From an uncultured Eubacteriales bacterium (GTDB lineage Bacteria > Bacillota > Clostridia > Christensenellales > Aristaeellaceae), in contig UQEF01000044.1 of the NCBI GenBank assembly GCA_900540045.1, positions 1-21,636 on the forward strand: a stretch of 21,636 bases of DNA, read 5' to 3'. The notes under the pieces are model-generated. The model did not search any database, was not told the DNA's origin, and worked only from the letters and a program-made list of their open reading frames with translations. Shown here piece by piece: positions 1-7,103 of this stretch (positions are counted from its first letter, which is position 1; every line of letters starts with the position of its first letter). The translations under genes and the position numbers were made by a program.

Positions 1-287
1 CCCAGAAACCATCGATAGGCCACATTCACTTCCGCATCCCGCATGGTCTGCCGCAGAGAACGGATGCCAAACAGATGCTGGATCAGCACCACCTTAAACA
101 GAACCACCGGATCACAGCTGGGCCGTCCGTTATCCTCGCAGTACAAGTCTTCTACCAATTCGTATATGCGCGCAAAATTCACCGCTGCGTCGATCTTCCG
201 CAGCAAGTGTCCCTTGGGTACCAGCATATCTGTGCACAGCATTTCTATCGCCTGGCGCTGCTCCGCTTCTTTCTTTAGCATCTTCAT
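1..287 (-). CDS. IS1182-type transposase, N-terminal part (cut by window edge)
   Basis: This reads leftward out of the window; 95 codons are visible. The product begins MKMLKKEAEQRQAIEMLC and continues through KGHLLRKIDAAVNFARIYE, NGRPSCDPVVLFKVVLIQHL and FGIRSLRQTMRDAEVNVAYR. Those segments match the N-terminal DUF772/InsH-like region of IS1182/IS5-type DDE transposases, which bind the element's ends and catalyse cut-and-paste movement. The start at 287 is supported by an AAGGA ribosome binding site a few bases upstream (minus strand) and a TATACT box at 299-304. The catalytic DDE residues lie beyond the edge, so it cannot be said whether the element is intact. A strong palindrome sits directly upstream. 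Family assignment is from recognised conserved segments. Confidence 0.88.
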   Translation of the reverse strand, partial: MKMLKKEAEQRQAIEMLCTDMLVPKGHLLRKIDAAVNFARIYELVEDLYCEDNGRPSCDPVVLFKVVLIQHLFGIRSLRQTMRDAEVNVAYRWFL

Positions 288-306
288 CACCTGTCCTTAG
301 TATAAC

Positions 307-335
307 AAAAAAGGCCGCATAATGCGACCTTTTTT
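307..335. terminator. Near-perfect palindrome upstream of the transposase
   Basis: A 14-base arm (AAAAAAGGCCGCAT) is separated by one base from its inverted copy, with a single mismatch. The A/T-flanked GC stem has the form of a bidirectional intrinsic terminator. It lies just 5' of the transposase gene, where it would stop outside transcription from entering the element. It may belong to the insertion sequence, but no terminal inverted repeat could be matched because the other end is off-window. Confidence 0.6.
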
Positions 336-344
336 GACAGGCTG

Positions 345-377
345 AAAGGAAGATGCGAAGAGCATCCTTCCTTTTTT
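345..377 (+). terminator. Intrinsic terminator-like hairpin without an upstream plus-strand gene
   Basis: The stem is AAAGGAAGATGC (345-356) paired with 362-374, with one bulged C and a GAAGA loop, followed by a T-run to 377. The run of T after the stem favours function on the plus strand. No plus-strand gene precedes it in the window, so it may be the terminator of a gene displaced by the insertion sequence. Confidence 0.5.
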
Positions 378-461
378 CCTATTTTGCAATTTTTGTAACA
401 AGGTTGGCTCCCCGACCCCGCTTTGTGGCTGAAAGCCCAGGAAAACCACCATATATTGCTA

Positions 462-490
462 TTTACAACCTTTGCAAATGATTGTACAAT
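462..490 (+). promoter_or_regulatory. SigA-type promoter of the SH3b surface protein gene
   Basis: TTTACA (462-467), a 17-base spacer and TACAAT (485-490) form a near-consensus promoter. It points at the large secreted protein, whose start is about 90 bases downstream, giving a leader of roughly 85 bases. The remaining bases between 378 and 580 show no gene. Confidence 0.7.
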
Positions 491-580
491 GAAATTCCAC
501 ATCAGGGAAGATTTTGTCCTCTTCGTTCGTATTATGATCGTAAACACCCCGGGCAAACGGATAATCGGAGGGATAAGCAG

Positions 581-3500
581 ATGAAACGTTTTCTTGCGGT
601 CCTACTGGTTGCGGTAATGCTGTTGAGCGTTCTGCCCGCAACCTCCATGGCGGCGTCCTACGCCACCGTTGTCGGCGGCTGGCTGAGGTTGCGCTCCGCG
701 CCCAATTTTAGCGCGAGCACCATCACCAGCTATTATACCGGCACTCAGGTGCAAATCCTGGGTTCCAGCGGCGGCTGGTACAAGGTTCAGACGCCGGACG
801 GCCGTACCGGCTATATGTACGGCGATTACCTGCGCATGGGAGGTTCCATTCCCAGTGAAGGAACCGCCTATGTCACCAGCTACAACGGCTACGGTGTACG
901 CCTGCGCACCGGCCCCGGCACGGGCTACCGCATCATCCGCACTTATGCGGTGGGCACGCCGGTAACGGTGCTGGAGCGCGGCACCTACTGGTCCCGCATC
1001 AGCATCGGCGGAACCGTGGGCTATATGATGAGTCAGTTCCTGCACTTTGGCAGCGACTATCCCGATGACTCGAACGTGCTGTGCTATGCCACCATCTGGA
1101 GCAGCAACGGCTATGGCGTGCGCCTGCGCACCGGCCCCAGCAAGAGTTATTCCAAGATCGGCGTCTACAGCGTGGGCACCAAGGTAGCCGTGCTGCAGAA
1201 GGGTGCCGTCTGGGACCGCATCCGCGTGGGCAGCCGTGTGGGCTGGATGATGAACGAGTTCCTCATCTACCACGAGAACAACGAAGTTACCAGCGTCACG
1301 CTCAACAACTATATGCCTGTGGTGGGCAGCGTGCTGACCATGCAGGCCGTATCGCCCAGCACCGCTACCGTCAGCTATGAATGGCTGGTGGGCGGCGTGG
1401 TCAAGAGCACCAACACCACCTACACCGTTGATGCCAACGACGTGGGCAAGACCATTCAGCTGCGCGTAACGGGCACCGGCTCCTACAAGGGTACGGTCAC
1501 CAGCGCGGCCACCAACGCCGTGGTCAGCAACACCGTGCTGACGGGCGTAACGCTCAATACCATCGCACCCGTCGTGGGCGACGTGATGACCGCTACCATC
1601 AACCCGGCGGGGGCCAACGTGATCTACGCCTGGAAGGTGGGCGGCTATCAGGTGAGCAACGCGGCCACCTACACCGTCACCGCCAATGATGTCGGCAAGC
1701 AGATCGAGTTGATCGTGACCGGTACGGGCGTGTACAGCGGCACGCAGAGCAGCGGTCTGACCGCGGCCGTAACTGCCTCCAGAGCGGTTGTCGACGTGGT
1801 GATTCGCAACGATAGCAATACCACCGTTGGCGCGGCTCCCTCTGTGGGCGACAAGCTGACCGCTGTGCCCAGCCCGGCGCAGGCCACTGTGACCTATCAG
1901 TGGTATCGTGACGGCGCGGCTATTTCCGGCGCAACGTCCGCCAGCTACACTGTAGCCACCGAGGATGAGGGACACAAACTGAGCGTCGCCGTAACAGGCA
2001 CCGGCTCCTACACGGGCGCTTCCACCTCCAGCCAGACGGCTGCCGTCGTGGTCAAGGCTCCCGTGCTCGGGCTGATCGTACCCACCTTTGACGAAGTGGT
2101 GGCCGGTTATGAGCAGCCTGCCGCAAAGGCGCTCACGATTACCAATACCGGCAGCGCCGCCGCCACCATCGCCAGTGTCTCCTCCAGCGACCCGACCCGG
2201 TTTATCATCAACGCCACCGGCAGCACGCAAATTGCCGCCGGCGCGACGGACACCTCCTGGACCATCCAGCCCGCGGCAAACCTGGCCGCCGGCACGTACG
2301 GTGCGACCGTCACCGTGACCTATGACGGTGGAAAGACCGTCTCCTCCACGGTGTCCTTCGTGGTGAAGGAATCGGCGCCCGCGCCCGTATCCGAGCTGGT
2401 CATCGGCAACGTTGCCTTCGACCCGCTGCAGGAAGGCTACAGCGTGCCTGCAGCCAAGAACTTCACCGTGAGCAACACCGGCAGCGCCGATGTAACCGTC
2501 AACAGCGCCGCGCTGATTGGCAAGAATCCCGACGCTTTCATTCTGGGTGGTACGGTAACGGCCATCAAGGCAGGCGAAACCGCTACCTACAGCGTACAGC
2601 CCGCCGGCAATCTCACGCAGGGCACCTACGCCGCCACCCTGGTGGTCACTTACGACGGTGGCAAGACCGCGCAGGCGGATGTGAGCTTCACGGTAACCCA
2701 GGGCACCACTGCAGCACCCTCCCTGAAGGTGGGTAACGTTGACTTCGGCAGCGTCGTAAAGGGCAGCGCACCGGTCGTACAGCCGATCTCCATCACCAAT
2801 GACGGCGGCTCCACCGCGACCGTCACGCGAGTCTATCTCTCCGGCACGAATGCGGACAGCTTTACCGTCAACGACAACGGCAGCACGCAGATCGCCGTGG
2901 ACGGATCGGACAACAGTTGGACCGTGCAGCCCAAGGCGGACCTCGCCCCCGGAACCTATACCGCACAGATCAACGTGGAGTATAACAATACGGCTTCTCC
3001 CGCCGTGGCCACCGTTACTTTGACCGTGACAGAATCCGGTACGCCTTCGTCTGCGGTGCTAACCATGAACAGCATCAGCGTGCCGCAGCCGGCCGACAGC
3101 CTTGCTCCCGTGGAGCTCATCATAAAAAATGAGAGCGATGTGGAAGCTGTTATCGAATCTGTAAAGGTCAGCGACGAAACCAACTTCACCACGAACTATG
3201 ACGGAAGCACGTATATTGGAGCTCGCGGGGAGGATAAATCCTGGAAGGTGATGCTCACGGCAGCTCCTGCTGAGAACACCTATACCACCAATGCGATTGT
3301 CGTATACAACAGCGGCGCCGGGACCGAATCCAAGACCGTCGAGACCACCGTCACAATCCAAGTGACGGCCGCCGCTCAAACCGGCTTGTCGGAGAGCCAG
3401 AATGCCAATGCGGTCACCGGAGACGTTGTCGACGGTATGACGCCGTCCGATCTCCAGCCTGTCACGGATTCCAATCAGCAAATCCCCACCGACGCGGGTC

Positions 3501-4162
3501 AGCAAACCTATGTTGATCCTGCACAGCAAATGAGCGTGGAACCGGTACAGGAAACCAGCGTGGAACCTGTGCAGGAACCCAGCGCGGAACCGGTACAAGA
3601 ACCCAGCGTGGAACCGGTGCAGGAGCCCAGCGTGGAACCGGTGCAGGAACCCAGCGTGGAGCCTGTACAGGAACCCAGCGTGGAACCGGTGCAGGAGCCC
3701 AGCTTGGAACCGGTGCAGGAGCCCAGCGTGGAACCTGCGCAGCAGTCTCAGACGGAGCCTGAACCCCAGGCTCCCGTCGAGACCGTGCTGACCATTCAAT
3801 CGTCCAAGAGCTCCATTGTCAAGGGCAAAACCCTGCAGCTGACTGCTCTCATCAACGATCAGGCCATCGCCTATGAGCAGGACGATACCTATCCCATTCA
3901 GTGGACGGTATCCGGAGCGCAGGCGAAGGGCACCACCATCAGCACCAGCGGCCTTCTGACTGTTGCGGCGGATGAAACTGCCTCCACCCTTACGGTGACA
4001 GCCACGCTGAAGTCGGACCTGAACAACTTCTGCTCTGTAAACCTGAAACTCAAGGAAGCGCAAACGACCGAAACGGGCGATACCGCTTCCGAAACGATGG
4101 TCAATGAAGACGGCACGAGCGATGTCGGGATGGAGATGCTCGATATGATGTTCAACCCGTAA
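581..4162 (+). CDS. Large secreted SH3b / Ig-fold repeat protein
   Basis: The 1193-residue protein starts at ATG 581, with GGAGGG at 567-572 and about 8 bases of spacing. Residues 1-25 are a signal peptide (MKRFLAVLLVAVMLLSVLPA, then TSMAA). Three bacterial SH3 domains follow (about 26-87, 95-156, 168-230), each with the (W/V)RLR(S/T)(A/G)P signature; this fold commonly binds cell-wall peptides. Next come three Ig-like repeats (about 236-315, 319-397, 404-491) sharing YTV...G..I.L.VTGTG.Y.G. Four ASH/Hydin-like repeats follow (about 497-595, 605-706, 714-817, 825-928), sharing TNTGS and GTY.A...V.YDGG. A Ser-Val-Glu-Pro-Val-Gln-Glu-Pro linker (985-1056) and a Big2-like domain (about 1066-1155) complete it. 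There is no LPxTG motif, C-terminal membrane helix or catalytic domain. Inference: an exported wall-associated scaffold or adhesin retained by its SH3b domains. Its own promoter and terminator flank it. Confidence 0.88.
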   Translation: MKRFLAVLLVAVMLLSVLPATSMAASYATVVGGWLRLRSAPNFSASTITSYYTGTQVQILGSSGGWYKVQTPDGRTGYMYGDYLRMGGSIPSEGTAYVTSYNGYGVRLRTGPGTGYRIIRTYAVGTPVTVLERGTYWSRISIGGTVGYMMSQFLHFGSDYPDDSNVLCYATIWSSNGYGVRLRTGPSKSYSKIGVYSVGTKVAVLQKGAVWDRIRVGSRVGWMMNEFLIYHENNEVTSVTLNNYMPVVGSVLTMQAVSPSTATVSYEWLVGGVVKSTNTTYTVDANDVGKTIQLRVTGTGSYKGTVTSAATNAVVSNTVLTGVTLNTIAPVVGDVMTATINPAGANVIYAWKVGGYQVSNAATYTVTANDVGKQIELIVTGTGVYSGTQSSGLTAAVTASRAVVDVVIRNDSNTTVGAAPSVGDKLTAVPSPAQATVTYQWYRDGAAISGATSASYTVATEDEGHKLSVAVTGTGSYTGASTSSQTAAVVVKAPVLGLIVPTFDEVVAGYEQPAAKALTITNTGSAAATIASVSSSDPTRFIINATGSTQIAAGATDTSWTIQPAANLAAGTYGATVTVTYDGGKTVSSTVSFVVKESAPAPVSELVIGNVAFDPLQEGYSVPAAKNFTVSNTGSADVTVNSAALIGKNPDAFILGGTVTAIKAGETATYSVQPAGNLTQGTYAATLVVTYDGGKTAQADVSFTVTQGTTAAPSLKVGNVDFGSVVKGSAPVVQPISITNDGGSTATVTRVYLSGTNADSFTVNDNGSTQIAVDGSDNSWTVQPKADLAPGTYTAQINVEYNNTASPAVATVTLTVTESGTPSSAVLTMNSISVPQPADSLAPVELIIKNESDVEAVIESVKVSDETNFTTNYDGSTYIGARGEDKSWKVMLTAAPAENTYTTNAIVVYNSGAGTESKTVETTVTIQVTAAAQTGLSESQNANAVTGDVVDGMTPSDLQPVTDSNQQIPTDAGQQTYVDPAQQMSVEPVQETSVEPVQEPSAEPVQEPSVEPVQEPSVEPVQEPSVEPVQEPSVEPVQEPSLEPVQEPSVEPAQQSQTEPEPQAPVETVLTIQSSKSSIVKGKTLQLTALINDQAIAYEQDDTYPIQWTVSGAQAKGTTISTSGLLTVAADETASTLTVTATLKSDLNNFCSVNLKLKEAQTTETGDTASETMVNEDGTSDVGMEMLDMMFNP
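3533..3748 (+). repeat. Nine-unit 24-bp in-frame tandem repeat
   Basis: Nine 24-base units encode Ser-Val-Glu-Pro-Val-Gln-Glu-Pro with small changes; the last unit is degenerate. Units 4 and 7 are identical at the DNA level and unit 8 differs from them by one base, indicating recent slippage or unequal crossing over. It encodes an acidic, proline-rich spacer between the Ig-fold repeats and the C-terminal domain, like wall-spanning linkers in Gram-positive surface proteins. Confidence 0.93.
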
Positions 4163-4170
4163 ACAGATTT

Positions 4171-4201
4171 GCGGCGTCCGGATGAACCGGACGCCGCTTT
4201 T
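4171..4201 (+). terminator. Intrinsic terminator of the SH3b protein gene
   Basis: Ten base pairs, GCGGCGTCCG (4171-4180) with CGGACGCCGC (4188-4197), a GATGAAC loop, then TTTT. It starts eight bases after the stop codon. Confidence 0.85.
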
Positions 4202-4218
4202 GGTCGAAGCATCAAACA

Positions 4219-4245
4219 GGGCCGCCCTCAGAGGCGGCCCCGTTT
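4219..4245. terminator. Hairpin between convergent genes
   Basis: An eight-base-pair stem, GGGCCGCC (4219-4226) with GGCGGCCC (4233-4240), has a six-base loop. CGTTTT follows on the plus strand and TGTTTG on the minus strand. It lies just after the stop of the minus-strand membrane protein gene and probably terminates that gene, backing up the terminator at 4171 in the other direction. Confidence 0.6.
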
Positions 4246-4255
4246 TGGTTGTTCG

Positions 4256-5263
4256 TTATACGGTATGCTTTCCCATCGTACTGCGGATTCGGGAGGATAC
4301 GGGCGGTGTGGCCTCCTCCTCCGGGGGTTCATTGGGCTCGTAAGCAATGCCATCCAGCACCACCTTTCGGGAAGATGTCTGCGCAGGCGCTGGGGATGCC
4401 GGTTCCGGCACGGGCTTTTCTGCCTTGGAAGCAATGGTCGAACGAATCATCACACGTGAGCCGCTCTGGCTGGGCGTGCCAGCCTCGGTATGGGCAGGTA
4501 CGGCCGACGGCGCGGGCGGGACGGGAACAGAGGGAGCTGTGTCCATCCCCGAAACGGCAAATGACGTAGACGCTGCCGTCGGCTCCTGCACGGCCTGTGC
4601 CGCGGAGGGAGGCTCCACAGCAGGCGGCGCTGACGACTCCGGCGTGGATGACCGCTCCCCCACAGACGGTGTTGCAAAGAAAGGCTCTGCATCAGCAGGC
4701 TCCGCCACGGGGGGCGGCGCAGGCGGCTCTGCAAAGGGCCGGGCATAGGGCGAGGGTTCATCCGCGGCGTTGGAGGGCGGCAGGATGGGAGGCGGGGTAT
4801 AGGCCGACGGAACTGCCGGAGACGGCGCGCGGGAGGGAAGCTCCTCATAGATTGCTGCCGCAAAGGGGTTTGCCCTTGTTTCCCGCGGCTTCCATGCCGA
4901 CCAGTCGGCATCCTCTTCCGGCCATACGGGCTTTGGGGCGGAGGCAGATGCCGGGCGGCTGTAAGACGACGGCGTATTGTGACGGACGGGGCGGCGGCGC
5001 GTTCGGTGCAAAAGAATGGCCATGCCCGCCGCCATCATCACGATGCCGCACAGCAGCACTCCGTAACAGTGATGCAACGCGTAGGTCATTGCGCCATTGA
5101 TGGCGCTGACGATCAGATTCCCCGACGGCATTTCGAAGGAGGATAGCACCAGCTGAAGCTGGTCGTTTTGAACCATGGGCAGCACCGTCGCCAAAATTCC
5201 CACAAACGTTACCGCACACCCAATTCCAAACAGTGCCCCGCCGATGGTCCTGCGTACCTTCAT
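4256..5263 (-). CDS. Two-helix membrane protein with long Pro/Ala-rich tail, function unknown
   Basis: The 335-residue protein starts at ATG 5263 behind an AAAGGG site. I do not recognise a family. Two hydrophobic segments are visible (about 6-30 and 66-85) joined by a roughly 35-residue loop. A basic RTRRR stop-transfer patch (87-91) suggests that both termini are cytoplasmic. Residues 92-335 are low-complexity, rich in Pro, Ala, Ser and Glu, and probably disordered. Near the end, two copies of Ile-Arg-Ser-Thr occur in basic surroundings, MIRSTIASK (272-280) and RIRSTMGK (325-332), around a more ordered RKVVLDGIAYEPNEP stretch. The gene is divergent from the vWA-phosphatase-kinase operon and convergent with the SH3b gene. 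Inference: the repeated Ser/Thr motifs could be phosphorylation or docking sites for the neighbouring kinase. No clear promoter was found in 5264-5424. Confidence 0.8.
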   Translation of the reverse strand: MKVRRTIGGALFGIGCAVTFVGILATVLPMVQNDQLQLVLSSFEMPSGNLIVSAINGAMTYALHHCYGVLLCGIVMMAAGMAILLHRTRRRPVRHNTPSSYSRPASASAPKPVWPEEDADWSAWKPRETRANPFAAAIYEELPSRAPSPAVPSAYTPPPILPPSNAADEPSPYARPFAEPPAPPPVAEPADAEPFFATPSVGERSSTPESSAPPAVEPPSAAQAVQEPTAASTSFAVSGMDTAPSVPVPPAPSAVPAHTEAGTPSQSGSRVMIRSTIASKAEKPVPEPASPAPAQTSSRKVVLDGIAYEPNEPPEEEATPPVSSRIRSTMGKHTV

Positions 5264-5424
5264 CGCCCTGACCCTTTCGTTTCATCAAGCATTGATCTGA
5301 AAGCATTTAACAGAAAATATTTCGTGCTCCGCCGCCTCTTTTCCTCCCCATTCGGCAGGAAAATACGGGCTGATGCAGAATCCTTTTGAAAGAACAACGC
5401 ATTTTTGGGGGAGGCTCGATCGGT

Positions 5425-6105
5425 TTGGAAGGGTATAAGCTCACCTACCATGTCGACATGGTTTTTTGCATCGACGCCACGGGCAGCATGCGCCACGTGC
5501 TGGACCTGGTCAAGCAGAACGCGCTTAACCTCTACCGCGACATCGTGGCTGAAATGGAAAAGAAGCACAAGGTGATCGACCAGCTGCGCGTGCGGGTGAT
5601 TGCTTTCCGCGATTACGTGGCCGACGGCGACGACGCCATGCTCAGCAGCGACTTTTTTGTGCTGCCTGACCAGGCGCAGATGCTGTATGACTGCGTCAAC
5701 GGCATTACCGCCAAGGGCGGCGGCGACATTCCGGAGGATGGCCTGGAGGCGTTGGCTTACGCCATCCGCAGCGACTGGACCCGCGAGGGTGTGAAGAAGC
5801 GCCACATTATCGTCATGTGGTCGGATGCGCCCACGCATGACCTGGGTCATGGCAAAATCGCCCCCTGGTATCCGGAGGGCATGGCCAAGGATTTTGACGA
5901 GCTCAGCCTCTGGTGGGAGGATGAGCAGCTTGGCGGCAGCATGGATGAAAACGCCAAGCGCCTGCTCATTTTTGCGCCGGATGCGCCCTCCTGGAACCGC
6001 ATTTCTTCCGAATGGGGTCAGGTCATCCATGTGCAAACGGTCAGCGAGGGGCTGCTGGATGTGGAATACCGGCAGGTGCTGGACGCCGTTTGCAACACCA
6101 TTTGA
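5425..6105 (+). CDS. von Willebrand factor A domain protein (TerY-P-like triad)
   Basis: A 226-residue cytoplasmic vWA domain protein. I choose the TTG at 5425 because GGGGGAGG (5407-5414) lies ten bases upstream. An in-frame TTG at 5386 would add 13 residues but has no ribosome binding site, and ATG 5458 would cut into the first beta strand. The metal-ion-dependent adhesion site is present as DATGSM (17-22), with GGGDIPEDG (98-106) and SDAPTHD (133-139) as further metal-site and core motifs. vWA domains mediate metal-dependent protein binding. It is the first gene of an operon with a PP2C phosphatase (20-base gap) and a kinase. The vWA/PP2C/kinase combination is the organisation called the TerY-P triad in studies of Ter stress systems. 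This vWA resembles DATGSM-type domains more than classical TerY, so the link rests on gene order. Confidence 0.85.
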   Translation: MEGYKLTYHVDMVFCIDATGSMRHVLDLVKQNALNLYRDIVAEMEKKHKVIDQLRVRVIAFRDYVADGDDAMLSSDFFVLPDQAQMLYDCVNGITAKGGGDIPEDGLEALAYAIRSDWTREGVKKRHIIVMWSDAPTHDLGHGKIAPWYPEGMAKDFDELSLWWEDEQLGGSMDENAKRLLIFAPDAPSWNRISSEWGQVIHVQTVSEGLLDVEYRQVLDAVCNTI

Positions 6106-6125
6106 AGCGGAAGGGAGCGCCGCCC

Positions 6126-7103
6126 GTGTCCCAGCGCCTGCTTCGTGCCCAATACGCTGTTCTGCCCGGCTCCGGGGAGGACAGTTTTTGCATGCGCGGC
6201 GTCGGTCGGGGCGCTCTGCTTTGCGTGGCGGACGGATGCGGAGGACTTGGCAGCCGGCGCTATGACACCCTCGGCGATCACACCGGCGCGTTTGCCGGCG
6301 CGCGGCTGGCGACGCATGCGCTCTCGGCCTGGGTGGGCGATCAGCTGCCCATGCCCGGCTCCAAAGCGGAGGGTATGCAGCTGTGCCGCGAGCTGGGGGG
6401 CGAGTTGGAAAGCCTGTTTCACAGCTTTGCGCAGAAGCATTGTCCCGCCGGTTCACGCATCGTGGGCAGCATGCAGCGAAGCCTGCCCACCACGCTGTGC
6501 GCGGCCATCGCGGGCGGTCCCTCCTTTGCGAGCGATCTCTGCTTCCTCTGGGCGGGCGACAGCCGCGGCTATGTGCTGAATGCAGAAGGCCTGCATCAAT
6601 GCACCCGCGACCACCTGCGCGGCGACCCGGACCCCTTTGAAAGCCTGTACCGTGACCGGCCCCTGAGTGCGCTCATCAGCGCCGACGCGCCTGTGGCGCT
6701 CAGCCTCCGCCGCCTTCGTGTACCCAAGCCCTGCGTGCTGCTTGTGGCGACCGACGGGGCCTTCGGCTGTCTGCCCACGCCCATGGAGTTTGAAATGCTG
6801 CTGCTCAACACCCTGCGCGCCAGCGCCGACTGGGACGGCTGGGAACGGCGGCTGCTGAACCAGCTGAAGAAGGCCGCACATGACGATGCGACGGTGCTGC
6901 TGGCCCCGCTGGGGTTCGAGACCATCGAAGACGCGCGGGAAGCTCTTGCGCCCCGGCGTGCACTGCTGCAAAAGCGCTTCATCACCCCCGTACGTCGAAA
7001 GCGGCGGGACATGGCTTTTGCGCGCGGCAAATGGCAGGAGTATCGCACGGCGTATGACTGGACGGAGGGAGGCGCCCATGAGCGGTTTGATTGGCGGGTA
7101 TAG
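6126..7103 (+). CDS. PP2C-type protein phosphatase
   Basis: A 325-residue protein starting at GTG 6126, eight bases after AAGGGAG. It has the PPM/PP2C metal-binding motifs in order: GSGEDSF (15-21), VADGCGGLG (34-42), the LPTTLCAAI segment (120-128), WAGDSRGYV (142-150), LLVATDGAFG (205-214) and HDDATVLL (252-259). These supply the aspartates that hold the two Mn/Mg ions used to hydrolyse phospho-Ser/Thr. The C-terminal 60 residues are Arg-rich, outside the catalytic core and of unknown role. The family is about 240-300 residues, so the core is complete. It lies between the vWA gene and the kinase and overlaps the kinase start by 26 bases, indicating translational coupling. Expected role: reversing phosphorylation by the adjacent kinase. 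Confidence 0.88.
   Translation: MSQRLLRAQYAVLPGSGEDSFCMRGVGRGALLCVADGCGGLGSRRYDTLGDHTGAFAGARLATHALSAWVGDQLPMPGSKAEGMQLCRELGGELESLFHSFAQKHCPAGSRIVGSMQRSLPTTLCAAIAGGPSFASDLCFLWAGDSRGYVLNAEGLHQCTRDHLRGDPDPFESLYRDRPLSALISADAPVALSLRRLRVPKPCVLLVATDGAFGCLPTPMEFEMLLLNTLRASADWDGWERRLLNQLKKAAHDDATVLLAPLGFETIEDAREALAPRRALLQKRFITPVRRKRRDMAFARGKWQEYRTAYDWTEGGAHERFDWRV

Noticed and set aside
340..435. Direct repeat GGCTGAAAG at 340-348 and 427-435 as a target-site duplication
   Set aside because: Both copies are on the same side of the transposase and the other element end is outside the window, so they cannot be a flanking duplication.
602..2230. A 542-codon minus-strand open frame inside the SH3b gene
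   Set aside because: It is antisense to the SH3b and Ig repeats, with Gly/Ala/His-rich periodic sequence that mirrors the repeats. It has no ribosome binding site or family match.
3533..3748. CRISPR array
   Set aside because: The 24-bp units are contiguous, in frame and lack unique spacers; they encode a protein linker.
4000..4162. Sortase signal or membrane anchor at the end of the SH3b protein
   Set aside because: The C-terminus (GMEMLDMMFNP) has no LPxTG-like motif, hydrophobic helix or basic tail.
5292..5321. A possible plus-strand promoter for the triad (TTGATC ... AATATT)
   Set aside because: Only four of six bases match in each box, so it is too weak to list as a feature; the true promoter of the triad remains undetermined.
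5386..5424. An upstream TTG start for the vWA protein
   Set aside because: It has no ribosome binding site, while TTG 5425 has GGGGGAGG at a good distance and begins right at the vWA fold.
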